Program-made: the position numbers and the translations under genes
Part shown: one piece after another, positions 1-9,295 of the stretch
Numbering within the stretch: position 1 is the stretch's first letter
Layout: the number at the start of each line of letters is the position of its first letter
Notes under the pieces: generated by a model
Told to the model about the DNA's origin: nothing
What the model saw: the letters and a program-made list of their open reading frames with translations, nothing else
Database searches by the model: none
From: CAVQNQ01 sp963714205
Lineage (GTDB): Bacteria > Acidobacteriota > Terriglobia > Bryobacterales > Bryobacteraceae
Direction: 5' to 3'
NCBI GenBank assembly: GCA_963714205.1
Contig: CAVQNQ010000006.1
Location: 124,001 to 188,000, forward strand
Length of the DNA stretch: 64,000 nucleotides

Positions 1-1117
1 CGGCATAGGTGACCAGGGTTTCGCGGACGATCTCGTCCTCGCGGTTCAGAACCAGCGCGCCATCCTTGTCGATGAGGTATTTCAAAAACGTGGCGATGTT
101 CTTGGCGTACATCTGGCTGGCGTGGTAGGGCACCGTGGAGGGCAGGTTGACGGGGCCGAAGATGCGCACTCCGCCTTCCTCCACGGTCTCGCCGGCGCGG
201 GTGAGCTCGCAGTTGCCGCCACGCTCGGCGGCGATATCCACGACGACCGAGCCGGGAGCCATGCGGGCCACCATCTCGCGGGTAATCAGGATGGGCGCCT
301 TCTTGCCGGGAACGGCCGCGGTAGTGACCACCACGTCGTTTTCAGCCAGCACCGCGCCGAGGGCCTCGCGCTGGCGCCGGTAGAAATCCTCGCCCATGGC
401 TTTGGCATAGCCGCCCTTATCTTCGGCGGCGGCGCCTTCAACCTCCAACACCACGAAACGCGCGCCCAGGCTCTCGATCTGCTCCTTGACGGCCGCGCGG
501 ATATCGTAGCCGCTGACCACCGCGCCCAGCCGGCGGGCCGTGGCGATGGCCTGCAAACCGGCGACTCCCGCGCCGATCACCAGGACTCGCGCGGGCTTCA
601 GCGTGCCGGCGGCGGTCATGAGCATGGGGAACATGCGCGGCAGGTTATCGGCGGCGATCAGCACGGCCTTGTAACCCGCCACGGTGGCCATGGAAGAAAG
701 CGCGTCCATGCTCTGCGCGCGGGTGATGCGCGGCATCAGCTCCATGGCGAGGAAGTTCACGCCGCATTCGGCCAGTTGGCGCGCCGCATCGGCCGCGGTG
801 AGCGGCTCGCCGAAGCCGATCACGGTCTGGCCCCGGCGGTAGAGGGCCAAGTCCCCGGCGGCGGCTTCGGGGTTGGCGCCCGGGCCGCGCACCTGGAGGA
901 TCGCGTCCGCCGCGGCAAACACCTCCTGGCGGCTGCCGGCAATGCGCGCGCCTTTCTCAAGGTATTCTGAATCGGGGAATCCGGCGCGCGCGCCCGCCCC
1001 GGCCTCGATCAGAAATTGCGCGCCCGTCTTATTGAGAACCGAAATCGCCCCCGGAACCATGGCGACCCGGCGCTCCCCGGGCGCCGATTCGGAAACTACT
1101 CCGACAGTCAATCCCAC
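1..1117 (-). CDS. pntA: NAD(P) transhydrogenase subunit alpha, soluble NAD-binding part (3' end beyond window)
   Basis: Partial: the gene starts with GTG at 1117 (GGAG about 8 bases upstream, in-frame TGA just before) and runs off the left edge after about 372 residues, close to the full size of split PntAA-type subunits. The N-terminus has the alanine dehydrogenase/transhydrogenase pattern (ESAPGERRVAMVPG, residues 10-23). The conserved stretch RITRAQSMDALSSMA (130-144) is followed by a Rossmann GAGVAG (182-187). The family binds NAD(H) in domain I and passes hydride to NADP in domain III, driven by proton flow through membrane subunits. Those subunits should lie just left of this window. 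Alanine dehydrogenase is the alternative, but the 'GYDIRAAVKEQIESLGA' segment fits transhydrogenase better. Confidence 0.9.
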   Translation of the reverse strand, partial: MGLTVGVVSESAPGERRVAMVPGAISVLNKTGAQFLIEAGAGARAGFPDSEYLEKGARIAGSRQEVFAAADAILQVRGPGANPEAAAGDLALYRRGQTVIGFGEPLTAADAARQLAECGVNFLAMELMPRITRAQSMDALSSMATVAGYKAVLIAADNLPRMFPMLMTAAGTLKPARVLVIGAGVAGLQAIATARRLGAVVSGYDIRAAVKEQIESLGARFVVLEVEGAAAEDKGGYAKAMGEDFYRRQREALGAVLAENDVVVTTAAVPGKKAPILITREMVARMAPGSVVVDIAAERGGNCELTRAGETVEEGGVRIFGPVNLPSTVPYHASQMYAKNIATFLKYLIDKDGALVLNREDEIVRETLVTYA

Positions 1118-1261
1118 TATTCATCTCCAGAGCGTACGCGGCGAAAGGGCCATTACCTTCTGTCCCCCAGCGGCTGCCTTCCCGCGACGTTGAGACTCGA
1201 CGTTTTTAGTGTAGCGTGAGAGGGGCGGGGGAGGAAAACACAACGCGGAGACGCTCCCAAT

Positions 1262-1681
1262 CTACAGCAATTCCGCCGCCCCGAAGAAGAAGCCCAGCTC
1301 CGTCGCGGCGGTCTCCGGTGCGTCCGAACCGTGCACGCAGTTTCGCTCGATGCTCGTGGCGAAGCGCTTGCGAATAGTGCCTTCGGCGGCGTTGGCCGGA
1401 TTGGTCGCGCCCATTACTTCGCGGAGCTTGCGGATGGCATCTTCGCGTTCCAGCGCCATGACGACGATGGGCCCCTCCGTCATGAACTTCACCAGCCCGG
1501 CGAAGAACGGCTTCTCGCGGTGCACCGCGTAAAAGCCCTGGGCCTGCTTCTCGCTGAGGCGCAACATGCGCAGCGCCAAAATCTTGAATCCGGCCCGCTC
1601 GATGGCCGAGAGGACCTCGCCGGCGTGCCCGGCCGCCACGGCGTCCGGCTTGATGATCGAAAACGTGCGTTCCAGGCTCAT
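1262..1681 (-). CDS. ndk: Nucleoside diphosphate kinase
   Basis: 139 aa, normal for Ndk. It transfers the gamma phosphate from ATP to NDPs through a phosphohistidine. The active-site His is H117 in NCVHGSD (114-120), and the N-terminal ERTFSIIKPDAV is the family signature. The ATG at 1681 overlaps the sucD stop in an ATGA (1678-1681). Together with the sucCD genes upstream this makes a translationally coupled sucC-sucD-ndk operon, in which Ndk could use the NTP made by succinyl-CoA synthetase. A longer in-frame start upstream would lie inside sucD and lacks family similarity. Confidence 0.96.
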   Translation of the reverse strand: MSLERTFSIIKPDAVAAGHAGEVLSAIERAGFKILALRMLRLSEKQAQGFYAVHREKPFFAGLVKFMTEGPIVVMALEREDAIRKLREVMGATNPANAAEGTIRKRFATSIERNCVHGSDAPETAATELGFFFGAAELL

Positions 1682-2544
1682 AAGAGGCTCTTGACCTTCT
1701 CCCCGATTTCCGCCGGCGACGAGCACACCGCGATACCCGCCGCGCACATGGCGGCGATCTTATCGGAAGCCTTGCCGGACCCGCCCGCGATGATGGCTCC
1801 GGCGTGGCCCATGCGGCGCCCCGGGGGCGCGGTCTGGCCGGCCACGAAGCCTACCACGGGTTTCCTGACGTTAGCCTTCACGTAGGCGGCGGCGGTCTCC
1901 TCGGCATTGCCGCCGATCTCCCCGATCATCACGATGGCGTGGGTCTCCGGGTCGGCGTTGAACAGTTCCAGGGCATCCACGAAGTTGGTTCCGATGATGG
2001 GGTCGCCGCCGATCCCGAGGCACGTGGATTGACCGATCCCCAGTTTGGTCAATTGGCCCACGGCTTCGTAGGTGAGGGTGCCCGAGCGCGAAACCACGCC
2101 CACATGGCCTTCCAAATGAATCGAGCCGGGCATGATCCCCACCTTCGCGCGGCCGGGCGAAATGATGCCGGGGCAGTTGGGGCCGATCAGGCGCGCGGAC
2201 CGGCCGCGCAGAAACTGCCAGGTTTTCACCATGTCGAGAGTTGGAATGCCCTCGGTGATGCAGACGACCAGGGGCAGGCCGGCATCGGCGGCTTCCATAA
2301 TGGCGTCGGCGGCGAAAGGCGGAGGCACGAAGATCAGGGAGACATTGGCGCCGGTCTTGGAGACGGCCTCGGCCACGGTGTCGAAGACCGGGAGATCGAG
2401 GTGCGTGGCGCCACCCTTGCCGGGAACCACGCCGCCCACTACCTGCGTGCCGTAGGCGATGGCCTGCTGGGCATGGAACGTGCCCTCCCTCCCAGTGAAG
2501 CCTTGAACCAGGACCCGCGTATTGCGATCGACCAGTATGCTCAT
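1678..2544 (-). CDS. sucD: Succinyl-CoA synthetase subunit alpha
   Basis: 288 aa, typical for SucD. It catalyses succinyl-CoA + NDP + Pi to succinate + NTP + CoA in the TCA cycle, as a complex with SucC. The CoA-binding Rossmann domain comes first (LVQGFTGREGTFHAQ, 12-26), then GPNCPG (121-126). The phosphorylated His is H247 in GRRMGHAGAI. The start is the ATG at 2544, seven bases after the sucC stop, with AGGA about 6 bases before it. Upstream in-frame codons fall within sucC and are not family-like. Confidence 0.97.
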   Translation of the reverse strand: MSILVDRNTRVLVQGFTGREGTFHAQQAIAYGTQVVGGVVPGKGGATHLDLPVFDTVAEAVSKTGANVSLIFVPPPFAADAIMEAADAGLPLVVCITEGIPTLDMVKTWQFLRGRSARLIGPNCPGIISPGRAKVGIMPGSIHLEGHVGVVSRSGTLTYEAVGQLTKLGIGQSTCLGIGGDPIIGTNFVDALELFNADPETHAIVMIGEIGGNAEETAAAYVKANVRKPVVGFVAGQTAPPGRRMGHAGAIIAGGSGKASDKIAAMCAAGIAVCSSPAEIGEKVKSLL

Positions 2545-2551
2545 TTCTTTC

Positions 2552-3706
<1,155 letters not shown>

Positions 3707-3759
3707 GGATTTTCGGCTGTGCTAGGATGGCGGAAAGCCAAACCTTTCAATACTATATC

Positions 3760-4776
3760 ATGACGCTGCTGCCGTTCCTGGAAAAACTGGTAGCGCGCCG
3801 CGGGCTGGACGCGGAAGAAGCCCGCGACGCGATGCGCGTGATCCTGGCCGGGGAAGCCAGCGAGACGCTCCTGGCGGCCTTTCTGACGGCGCTGCGCATG
3901 AAGGGCGAGACTGTCGAAGAGCTCGTGGGTTTCGCGCGCGCCATCCGCGAGAAGGCTGCGCCGGTGGTAGTGGGCACGGCCGGTCCATTGCTCGATACCT
4001 GCGGCACGGGGGGGGATGGTGCGGGCACCTTCAACATTTCCACCGTCGCGGCCTTCGTGGTGGCGGGCGCGGGTGTGCGCGTGGCCAAACACGGCAACCG
4101 CTCCATCACCAGCCAGTGCGGCAGCGCGGACCTGCTGGAGGCGTTGGGGATCGAGATCGCCATCTCGCCGGCGGAATCGGCGCGCGCCATTCGGGAGATC
4201 GGCATCGGCTTCCTGTTCGCGCCGGCGGTGCACAGCGCCATGCGGCACGCTCAGCCGGTGCGCCGCGAGCTGAAGATCCGCACGGCGTTTAACCTGCTGG
4301 GCCCCCTCACTAATCCGGCGGGGGCCGATGCGCAGGTCGCCGGGGCCCCATCCCAAGAGGCCGCCGGCCTGATCGGGGGAGCGCTGGCGGCGTTGGGCCT
4401 GCGGCGCGGATTTGTGGTGCACGGCTGCGATGGCTTGGACGAGATCACCACTACCGGCGCGACGCTGGCCTTCGAGATCCGCGAAGGCCGGGCCGAGCGC
4501 CGCACCCTGGAGCCGGAGGATTTCGCGTTGCCCAGAGCCGCCGCCGCGGACCTGAAGGGCGGCGACAAAGCTCGCAACCTGGCGATTGCCCGGGCCATCC
4601 TGGATGGGGAGCCCGGGCCACGGCGCGATATCGTGCTGGCCAACGCCGCGGCGGGCCTGGTGGCTGCCGGCAAGGTGGGGACATTCCTGGAGGGGATGGC
4701 CCTCGCGGCGGTTTCGATCGACAGCGGGGCCGCGCGGCGGAAAGTGGAAGAGTTAGCGCGGTTTGGAAAGGGCTAG
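3760..4776 (+). CDS. trpD: Anthranilate phosphoribosyltransferase
   Basis: 338 aa from the ATG at 3760, the normal family size. It transfers phosphoribosyl from PRPP to anthranilate in tryptophan synthesis. The PRPP loop GTGGDGAGTFNIS lies at about residues 82-94, and KHGNRSITSQCGSADLLEALG follows as the anthranilate/metal region. An in-frame ATG at 3727 would add 11 non-conserved residues and crowd the divergent sucC start, so I prefer 3760, although neither has a clear Shine-Dalgarno sequence. No other trp gene is visible nearby. Confidence 0.93.
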   Translation: MTLLPFLEKLVARRGLDAEEARDAMRVILAGEASETLLAAFLTALRMKGETVEELVGFARAIREKAAPVVVGTAGPLLDTCGTGGDGAGTFNISTVAAFVVAGAGVRVAKHGNRSITSQCGSADLLEALGIEIAISPAESARAIREIGIGFLFAPAVHSAMRHAQPVRRELKIRTAFNLLGPLTNPAGADAQVAGAPSQEAAGLIGGALAALGLRRGFVVHGCDGLDEITTTGATLAFEIREGRAERRTLEPEDFALPRAAAADLKGGDKARNLAIARAILDGEPGPRRDIVLANAAAGLVAAGKVGTFLEGMALAAVSIDSGAARRKVEELARFGKG

Positions 4777-4795
4777 CCGTGGGCTAACCCTTTCC
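4765..4795. terminator. Hairpin between convergent trpD and the downstream leftward gene
   Basis: A 14-base inverted repeat with one mismatch: arms 4765-4778 (GGAAAGGGCTAGCC) and 4782-4795 around a GTG loop. It overlaps the trpD stop codon and lies 26 bases beyond the end of the leftward gene at 4821. It sits where a bidirectional terminator is expected, but no U-tract follows on either side, so termination by it is inferred only from position and symmetry. Confidence 0.5.
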
Positions 4796-4820
4796 GGGCC
4801 GCGGCGCTTAGAACAATCGC

Positions 4821-6617
4821 CTATTGGACGTCGCTCACCTTTCCGTCCGTGAAGGTGATTTTCAAGTCCTTGTAGACGTACATCTTCTTGGGGCCGAGAT
4901 CGATGATCTTGTCGGGCTTCCCGTTGACCGCTTCCACGTCCGCCATCGACTGTCCGAGGGAGATGGTAGCAGGGTTCCCCGCAGCCTGCCCGCTCTGGTC
5001 AATCACGGCCTGCTCCGCCGTGGCGCCTTCCTGCGCCGCCTGGCTGATGTCGGTTGCGGCATTCGGGTCCGGCTTTACATCGGCGGCTATGGGCGAATCC
5101 ACCGGGGCTCCCGCGGCGCTCGCAGGCAGCGGGGGCAGACCAGCCTGGCCCTGGCGGGTTTGGAGGGTCTGGAGGCCCTGGTCGATGGTTTCGCGCATGT
5201 GATTCTGCATCTCTTGCAGATCCTGGAGCTGGACGGTAACCACGGCGCCTTTCGGGCAATCCTGGCCCTTGCTGGCCAGCACCACGGTATCCGCGGCGGC
5301 TCCGTTGGATTGCCCCGGAACGAGTTGCAGCACATCGCCTTCGGTCACCGGGCAAGACTGTCCGCGGGCATCCACCATCAAGCTGCTGGAGACCACGAAA
5401 ACATGCTGCACGTTATCGGCGAATATGGGCATTCCGCCCGAGGGCGCGCCGCCGGCCTGGGCTTCGGCGCGTTCCTGATCGAGCTGCCGGTGCACCTCGT
5501 CCGCGACCGCCTGCTTTACGTCGGGAGTGATACCCACCGGGCCGGCGGCGTACGCGCTAGCCTGGATATTGGCGTCGAGGCGTTCCTGATACGCTTCCTG
5601 CAAGCTCGTGGCAATCAGGTAGTCCGTCAACCAGAACGCGGGGCCTGCGTATTGCGGGTAAGGCGCGAAAAAGCCGCCATAGAAGCCAAACCAGGGAGTC
5701 CCAAACCATCCCCAGTTATAGATTACCGGCCTGCTCCACGGGCTATAGGCATACATGTAAAACCCGGGCCGGTAGAAACGGACGGGAGTATATATGTTTA
5801 AGGCTACTCCATGGTACATGAACGGACGATAGACGCGGGCATAGGCCACCCCGTGCACGTAGTAAGTCCGCTGGACGAACTGTTGATTGTGGTACATAAC
5901 CGGATGCTGGATGTAGCCACCGCGCCCGTGCTCGCTCGCGACGATGACCCGGCCTCCCGGGCGCTGGACTTCGACGCGCCGCACACCATCCGGCCGGTGC
6001 GTGATGACCGCTCCTCCAGGCGTGTGCACCTGGTTGACCCGGCCGGCTGCGTCCCGCTGCACCATGCCGCCGTTGGCGGTGCGGATGGTCTGCGGTCTGC
6101 CGTTGCCGAACTGGCGGCCGCCCTGAACCTGGTTTTGGCGGCCAGGCTGGCCGGCGTTCCCAGGATTGGCTTGGCCAGTGTTCGGACGACCGTACTGCTG
6201 CCCCGGCTGACCGGTATTCGGCCGACTGGTGTTCTGGGGAGTGGATTGACCGGTGGCGGGACGGCTGGTCGTCTGAGGAGTAGTGGTAGTGGGACGGCTG
6301 GTGGTCTGAGGAGTGGATTGAGTGGTAGTGGGACGGCTGGTGGTCTGAGGAGTCGTGGTGGTAGGACGGCTGGTGGTCTGAGGAGTAAATTGACTGTGTT
6401 GGCTTTGGCCTCCACCGGAGGGAGCCTGGTGACTTTGGACCTGGTGACTGGCGGAACCGCCTGACGATCCGCCGCTGTGGCTCTGCCCGGAGCTCCTGTT
6501 GTTGTTCTTCTTGTCTTTCTGGGCGCTCAACGCGGCCGGGAATGCGAACAGCATCAGCGCCAGCGTTGTCACGATCCATCCGCGGAAAACGGTTTTGCGA
6601 GTTCGAAGGTTGTTCAT
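4821..6617 (-). CDS. Secreted repeat-containing protein of unknown function
   Basis: 598 aa. Residues 12-32 form a signal peptide (hydrophobic core ending AALSAQ). Residues 40-160 are low complexity (Ser/Gly/Gln, then alternating 11- and 13-residue repeats built on QTTSRPTTTT). Next comes an Arg/Gly/Val-rich stretch with 'GGAVITHRPDGVRRVEVQRPGG', followed by an aromatic Tyr/Pro/Phe region (about 240-340) ending before TDYLIATSLQEAYQ. The last 45 residues (SLGQSMADVEAVNGKPDKII...) look like the small SmpA/BamE-type fold. Function is unknown; I infer an envelope or matrix protein. The start has GGAGAG in front, and the gene stands alone. Confidence 0.85.
   Translation of the reverse strand: MNNLRTRKTVFRGWIVTTLALMLFAFPAALSAQKDKKNNNRSSGQSHSGGSSGGSASHQVQSHQAPSGGGQSQHSQFTPQTTSRPTTTTPQTTSRPTTTQSTPQTTSRPTTTTPQTTSRPATGQSTPQNTSRPNTGQPGQQYGRPNTGQANPGNAGQPGRQNQVQGGRQFGNGRPQTIRTANGGMVQRDAAGRVNQVHTPGGAVITHRPDGVRRVEVQRPGGRVIVASEHGRGGYIQHPVMYHNQQFVQRTYYVHGVAYARVYRPFMYHGVALNIYTPVRFYRPGFYMYAYSPWSRPVIYNWGWFGTPWFGFYGGFFAPYPQYAGPAFWLTDYLIATSLQEAYQERLDANIQASAYAAGPVGITPDVKQAVADEVHRQLDQERAEAQAGGAPSGGMPIFADNVQHVFVVSSSLMVDARGQSCPVTEGDVLQLVPGQSNGAAADTVVLASKGQDCPKGAVVTVQLQDLQEMQNHMRETIDQGLQTLQTRQGQAGLPPLPASAAGAPVDSPIAADVKPDPNAATDISQAAQEGATAEQAVIDQSGQAAGNPATISLGQSMADVEAVNGKPDKIIDLGPKKMYVYKDLKITFTDGKVSDVQ
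6200..6380 (-). repeat. Tandem coding repeat, alternating 33 and 39 bases
   Basis: Five degenerate units encode QTTSRPTTTTP (11 residues) or QTTSRPTTTQSTP (13 residues), residues about 80-139 of the secreted protein at 4821-6617. Units closest to the N-terminus are nearly identical at the DNA level; they decay towards NTSRPNTGQPGQ. This fits slippage-driven expansion of a linker. Confidence 0.85.
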
Positions 6618-6812
6618 CGGAATCTCTCCAAGGTTGTCGCTTTCGTGTAAGGGCCGACAACGATACCCTCCCCGTACGTCAAGTCTTGCCTCCGGGACCG
6701 AAACGCAGAAGTGCCTGTCTCGGCTTCCGGAAGCAACCGATTATACATCCAACTTCTTGCTTTGCGGCCCGATTAACCGTTTTTTCATGGGACTCGGTGC
6801 GGCGGCCAAAGA

Positions 6813-6901
6813 TGGTGCCCGGGGCGGGAATCGAACCCGCACTCCCGTTGCCGGGAAAAGGATTTTAAGTCCTTTGCGTCTGCCGGTTTCGCCACCCGGG
6901 C
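6813..6901 (-). tRNA. tRNA-Leu (UAA)
   Basis: An 89-base tRNA with encoded CCA (6813-6815). The acceptor stem is GCCCGGG paired with CCCGGGC, the T arm has GGTTCGATTCC, and a long variable arm is typical of Leu. The anticodon loop reads CT-TAA-AA between GGA and TCC, giving anticodon UAA. No neighbouring tRNA. Confidence 0.96.
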
Positions 6902-7046
6902 GGATGGAGGTAGAACTGTCGGTGCCCCGCGAACGGCGGCGGCCGTTTCGCCTATGAATGTACCACGAAGGTGGCCGCCCACAAGCGGATCCTTCCGCCA
7001 GGTTCTGCTACATTATTTCTTTCATAACCCGACAGGACTTTAACCC

Positions 7047-7898
7047 ATGCTCACGCGCAATTTCGGCTGGACCGGCGTTCCCGTGCCGGCGATCGGACAA
7101 GGCACCTGGATGATCGAGGGCAGCCGTGAAGACGAGAAGCGTGCCATCGAGGCCCTCCGGCTGGGCCTGGACCTCGGCATGACCCACATCGATACCGCCG
7201 AAATGTACGGCAGCGGGCGCGCCGAGGAGTTGGTGGCCGAAGCCATCGCCGGCCGGCGCGACGAGGTCTTTCTGGCCAGCAAGGTGCTCCCCTCCAATGC
7301 CTCCTACCAGGGCACGCTGCGGGCCTGCGAGCGCAGCCTCAAGCGGCTCCGCACCGATCGCCTCGATCTCTACATGCTGCACTGGTCCGGCTCCCATCCC
7401 ATCCAGGAGACCCAGCGCGCCATGGAGGATCTGGTGGCCAAAGGCATGGTGCGCTTCATCGGCATCAGCAACTTCGATACCGATGAGCTGCAGGATGCCG
7501 AGGCCGCTCTCCGCCGCGAACGCATGGCGTGCGACCAGGTCTTGTACCATCTCCGCGACCGAGGCATCGAGCGGCACCTGCTGCCTTACTGCCAGAAGCG
7601 GCAGATCGCGCTGGTGGCCTATTCGCCTTTCGGACATGGCAATTTCCCCTCGCCGCAAAGCCCCGGCGGGCGCGTACTGGCCGAGATCGCCAAGCGGCAT
7701 GAGCGCACGCCACGCCAGGTAGTCCTCAACTTCCTGACCCGCCATCCCAACGTGTTTACGATCCCCAAGACTATTCAAACCGTGCGCGTGCGCGAGAACG
7801 CCGGCGGCGTGGGCTGGGATCTGACGGCCGAAGACATTGCCGCCATCGACCGCGCCTTTCCCGCGCCCGATCGCGACGTCCCTTTAGGCATGCTGTGA
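7047..7898 (+). CDS. Aldo/keto reductase
   Basis: 283 aa cytosolic NADPH-dependent oxidoreductase of the AKR barrel family. The catalytic tetrad is visible: D49 and Y54 in HIDTAEMYG, K79 in FLASKV, and H112 in YMLHWSG. The C-terminal FTIPKTIQTVRVRENA is the cofactor phosphate-binding region. It resembles the YeaE/DkgA-like clade that acts on methylglyoxal or 2,5-diketogluconate; the substrate cannot be told from sequence. A weak AGGA lies 11 bases before the ATG. It is a single gene following tRNA-Leu on the other strand. Confidence 0.9.
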   Translation: MLTRNFGWTGVPVPAIGQGTWMIEGSREDEKRAIEALRLGLDLGMTHIDTAEMYGSGRAEELVAEAIAGRRDEVFLASKVLPSNASYQGTLRACERSLKRLRTDRLDLYMLHWSGSHPIQETQRAMEDLVAKGMVRFIGISNFDTDELQDAEAALRRERMACDQVLYHLRDRGIERHLLPYCQKRQIALVAYSPFGHGNFPSPQSPGGRVLAEIAKRHERTPRQVVLNFLTRHPNVFTIPKTIQTVRVRENAGGVGWDLTAEDIAAIDRAFPAPDRDVPLGML

Positions 7899-7992
7899 TC
7901 CGATTTCGACGAAAAATACCAATTACTCCGGTAGTACTTTGAGAGCGATTTGGCACTTGGGGCGCTGGTCACCGGCGTGCGATAAACGGTCC

Positions 7993-8280
7993 ATGAACTA
8001 TCGGCATCTGCCACTGAAGTGTCAATGCGGCGAGGTTCCCGACCACATCACCGAGGTGGGCTTCTCCGACGATCGCCAGTTGGTGGTCCACTGGTTTTGT
8101 TCGAACTGCAGAAAGCTGGTATACGTGGTGAAACCGCTAATGGACTGCTGGCGGGAATGTCCCTCCCCGGTGAATTCACTGGAGGCCCATCTTGAGCTTT
8201 TCGGCGAGACCACCGACGAGAATCTAGAGCGGCTCTCCGATCTTGAATTCCTGCGCAGCGTGGGCGTCAAGCCCTGCTGA
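7993..8280 (+). CDS. Small protein with paired Cys motifs, unknown function
   Basis: 95 aa from the ATG at 7993 (MNYRHLPLKCQCGEVPDH). CQC near residue 10 and CSNC near residue 36 suggest a small zinc ribbon. The rest is acidic and helical with no other recognisable domain. Its last 14 bases overlap the end of the oppositely oriented epimerase gene at 8267. An in-frame start at 7939 would add 18 residues without conserved character. Base composition is lower in G+C than its neighbours. Coding is plausible but unproven. Confidence 0.6.
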   Translation: MNYRHLPLKCQCGEVPDHITEVGFSDDRQLVVHWFCSNCRKLVYVVKPLMDCWRECPSPVNSLEAHLELFGETTDENLERLSDLEFLRSVGVKPC

Positions 8281-9226
8281 TGCCGGCGCCGCGCTGCGCG
8301 TGAATGGCCTGGAAATATTCCACCGTCAGGCGCAGCCCTTCCCCGAGTGGCACGCGCGGTTCCCAGCCGAGCGTGGCGCGGGCCTTCTGGATTTCCGGGC
8401 GGCGCTGTCTGGGGTCGTCCACGGGAAGCGGTTCGAATACGATTTCCGATTCGCTGCCGGTCAGATTGCGGATGTGCCGCGCGAAATCCAGTATGCTCAT
8501 TTCGCAGGGATTGCCCAGGTTAACCGGGTAGCGCTCGTCAGACACCATCAGGCGGCACAAGCCATCCACCATGTCGCTCACATAACAAAAGCTGCGCGTC
8601 TGGGAGCCGTCCCCGAAAACGGTCATCGGCGCACCCCGCAGCGCCTGGTCGAGAAAAGCCGGCACCACGCGCCCATCGTCCAGTTGCATACGTGGGCCAT
8701 AGGTGTTGAAGATTCGGGCGATGTTGGTGGGCAGGTTGTACGTGCGGTGGTACGCCATGGTCAGCGCCTCCGCGAAACGCTTGCTCTCGTCGTAGCAGGA
8801 GCGAGGACCCACCGGGTTCACGTTGCCCCAATACGTTTCCTCCTGAGGATGGACAAGGGGATCGCCGTAACACTCCGACGTAGAGGTCAACAGATAGCGG
8901 GCTCCCTTTTCGAGCGCCAGATCCAGCATGTTGCGGGTTCCCACAGAGCCGACATCCAGGGTTTCGATGGGGTGCTCCAGATAATCCTTGGGGCTGGCGA
9001 GCGAAGCCATGTTGACCACCGCATCCACCGGCCCCTCGATGGCGAACGGTTCACAGATATCCTGCTCTAGGATCGAAAAACGGGGTTCATCCGCCAGGTG
9101 AACCGCATTGCGATAGGAACCGGTGATGTAATTATCCAACCCGACCACCGTGTGGCCTTCCGCCACGAGCCGATCGCAGAAATGCGATCCAATGAACCCG
9201 GCGGCTCCCGAAACGACTATGCGCAA
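8267..9226 (-). CDS. NAD-dependent epimerase, UDP-glucuronate decarboxylase type
   Basis: 319 aa extended SDR. It has the NAD-binding GAAGFIG (7-13) and the catalytic Y145/K149 in SCYDESK. The run SECYGDPLVHPQEETYWGNV with NPVGPR is characteristic of UDP-glucuronate decarboxylase (UDP-xylose synthase), which makes UDP-xylose for polysaccharides. The start is TTG at 9226 with GGAGG immediately upstream, and a TAGAAT -10-like element lies at 9245-9250. It diverges from the Fe-S protein gene. A related nucleotide-sugar epimerase is the alternative. Confidence 0.88.
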   Translation of the reverse strand: MRIVVSGAAGFIGSHFCDRLVAEGHTVVGLDNYITGSYRNAVHLADEPRFSILEQDICEPFAIEGPVDAVVNMASLASPKDYLEHPIETLDVGSVGTRNMLDLALEKGARYLLTSTSECYGDPLVHPQEETYWGNVNPVGPRSCYDESKRFAEALTMAYHRTYNLPTNIARIFNTYGPRMQLDDGRVVPAFLDQALRGAPMTVFGDGSQTRSFCYVSDMVDGLCRLMVSDERYPVNLGNPCEMSILDFARHIRNLTGSESEIVFEPLPVDDPRQRRPEIQKARATLGWEPRVPLGEGLRLTVEYFQAIHAQRGAGISRA

Positions 9227-9295
9227 CTTTCCTCCATTCTCTTCATTCTAACGGACCGCGCGCGCTTTCACATGCTACCCTCGTACCAGATTGGT

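Noticed and set aside
6200..6380. CRISPR-like array
   Set aside because: The repeats are coding, in frame, degenerate and without unique spacers.
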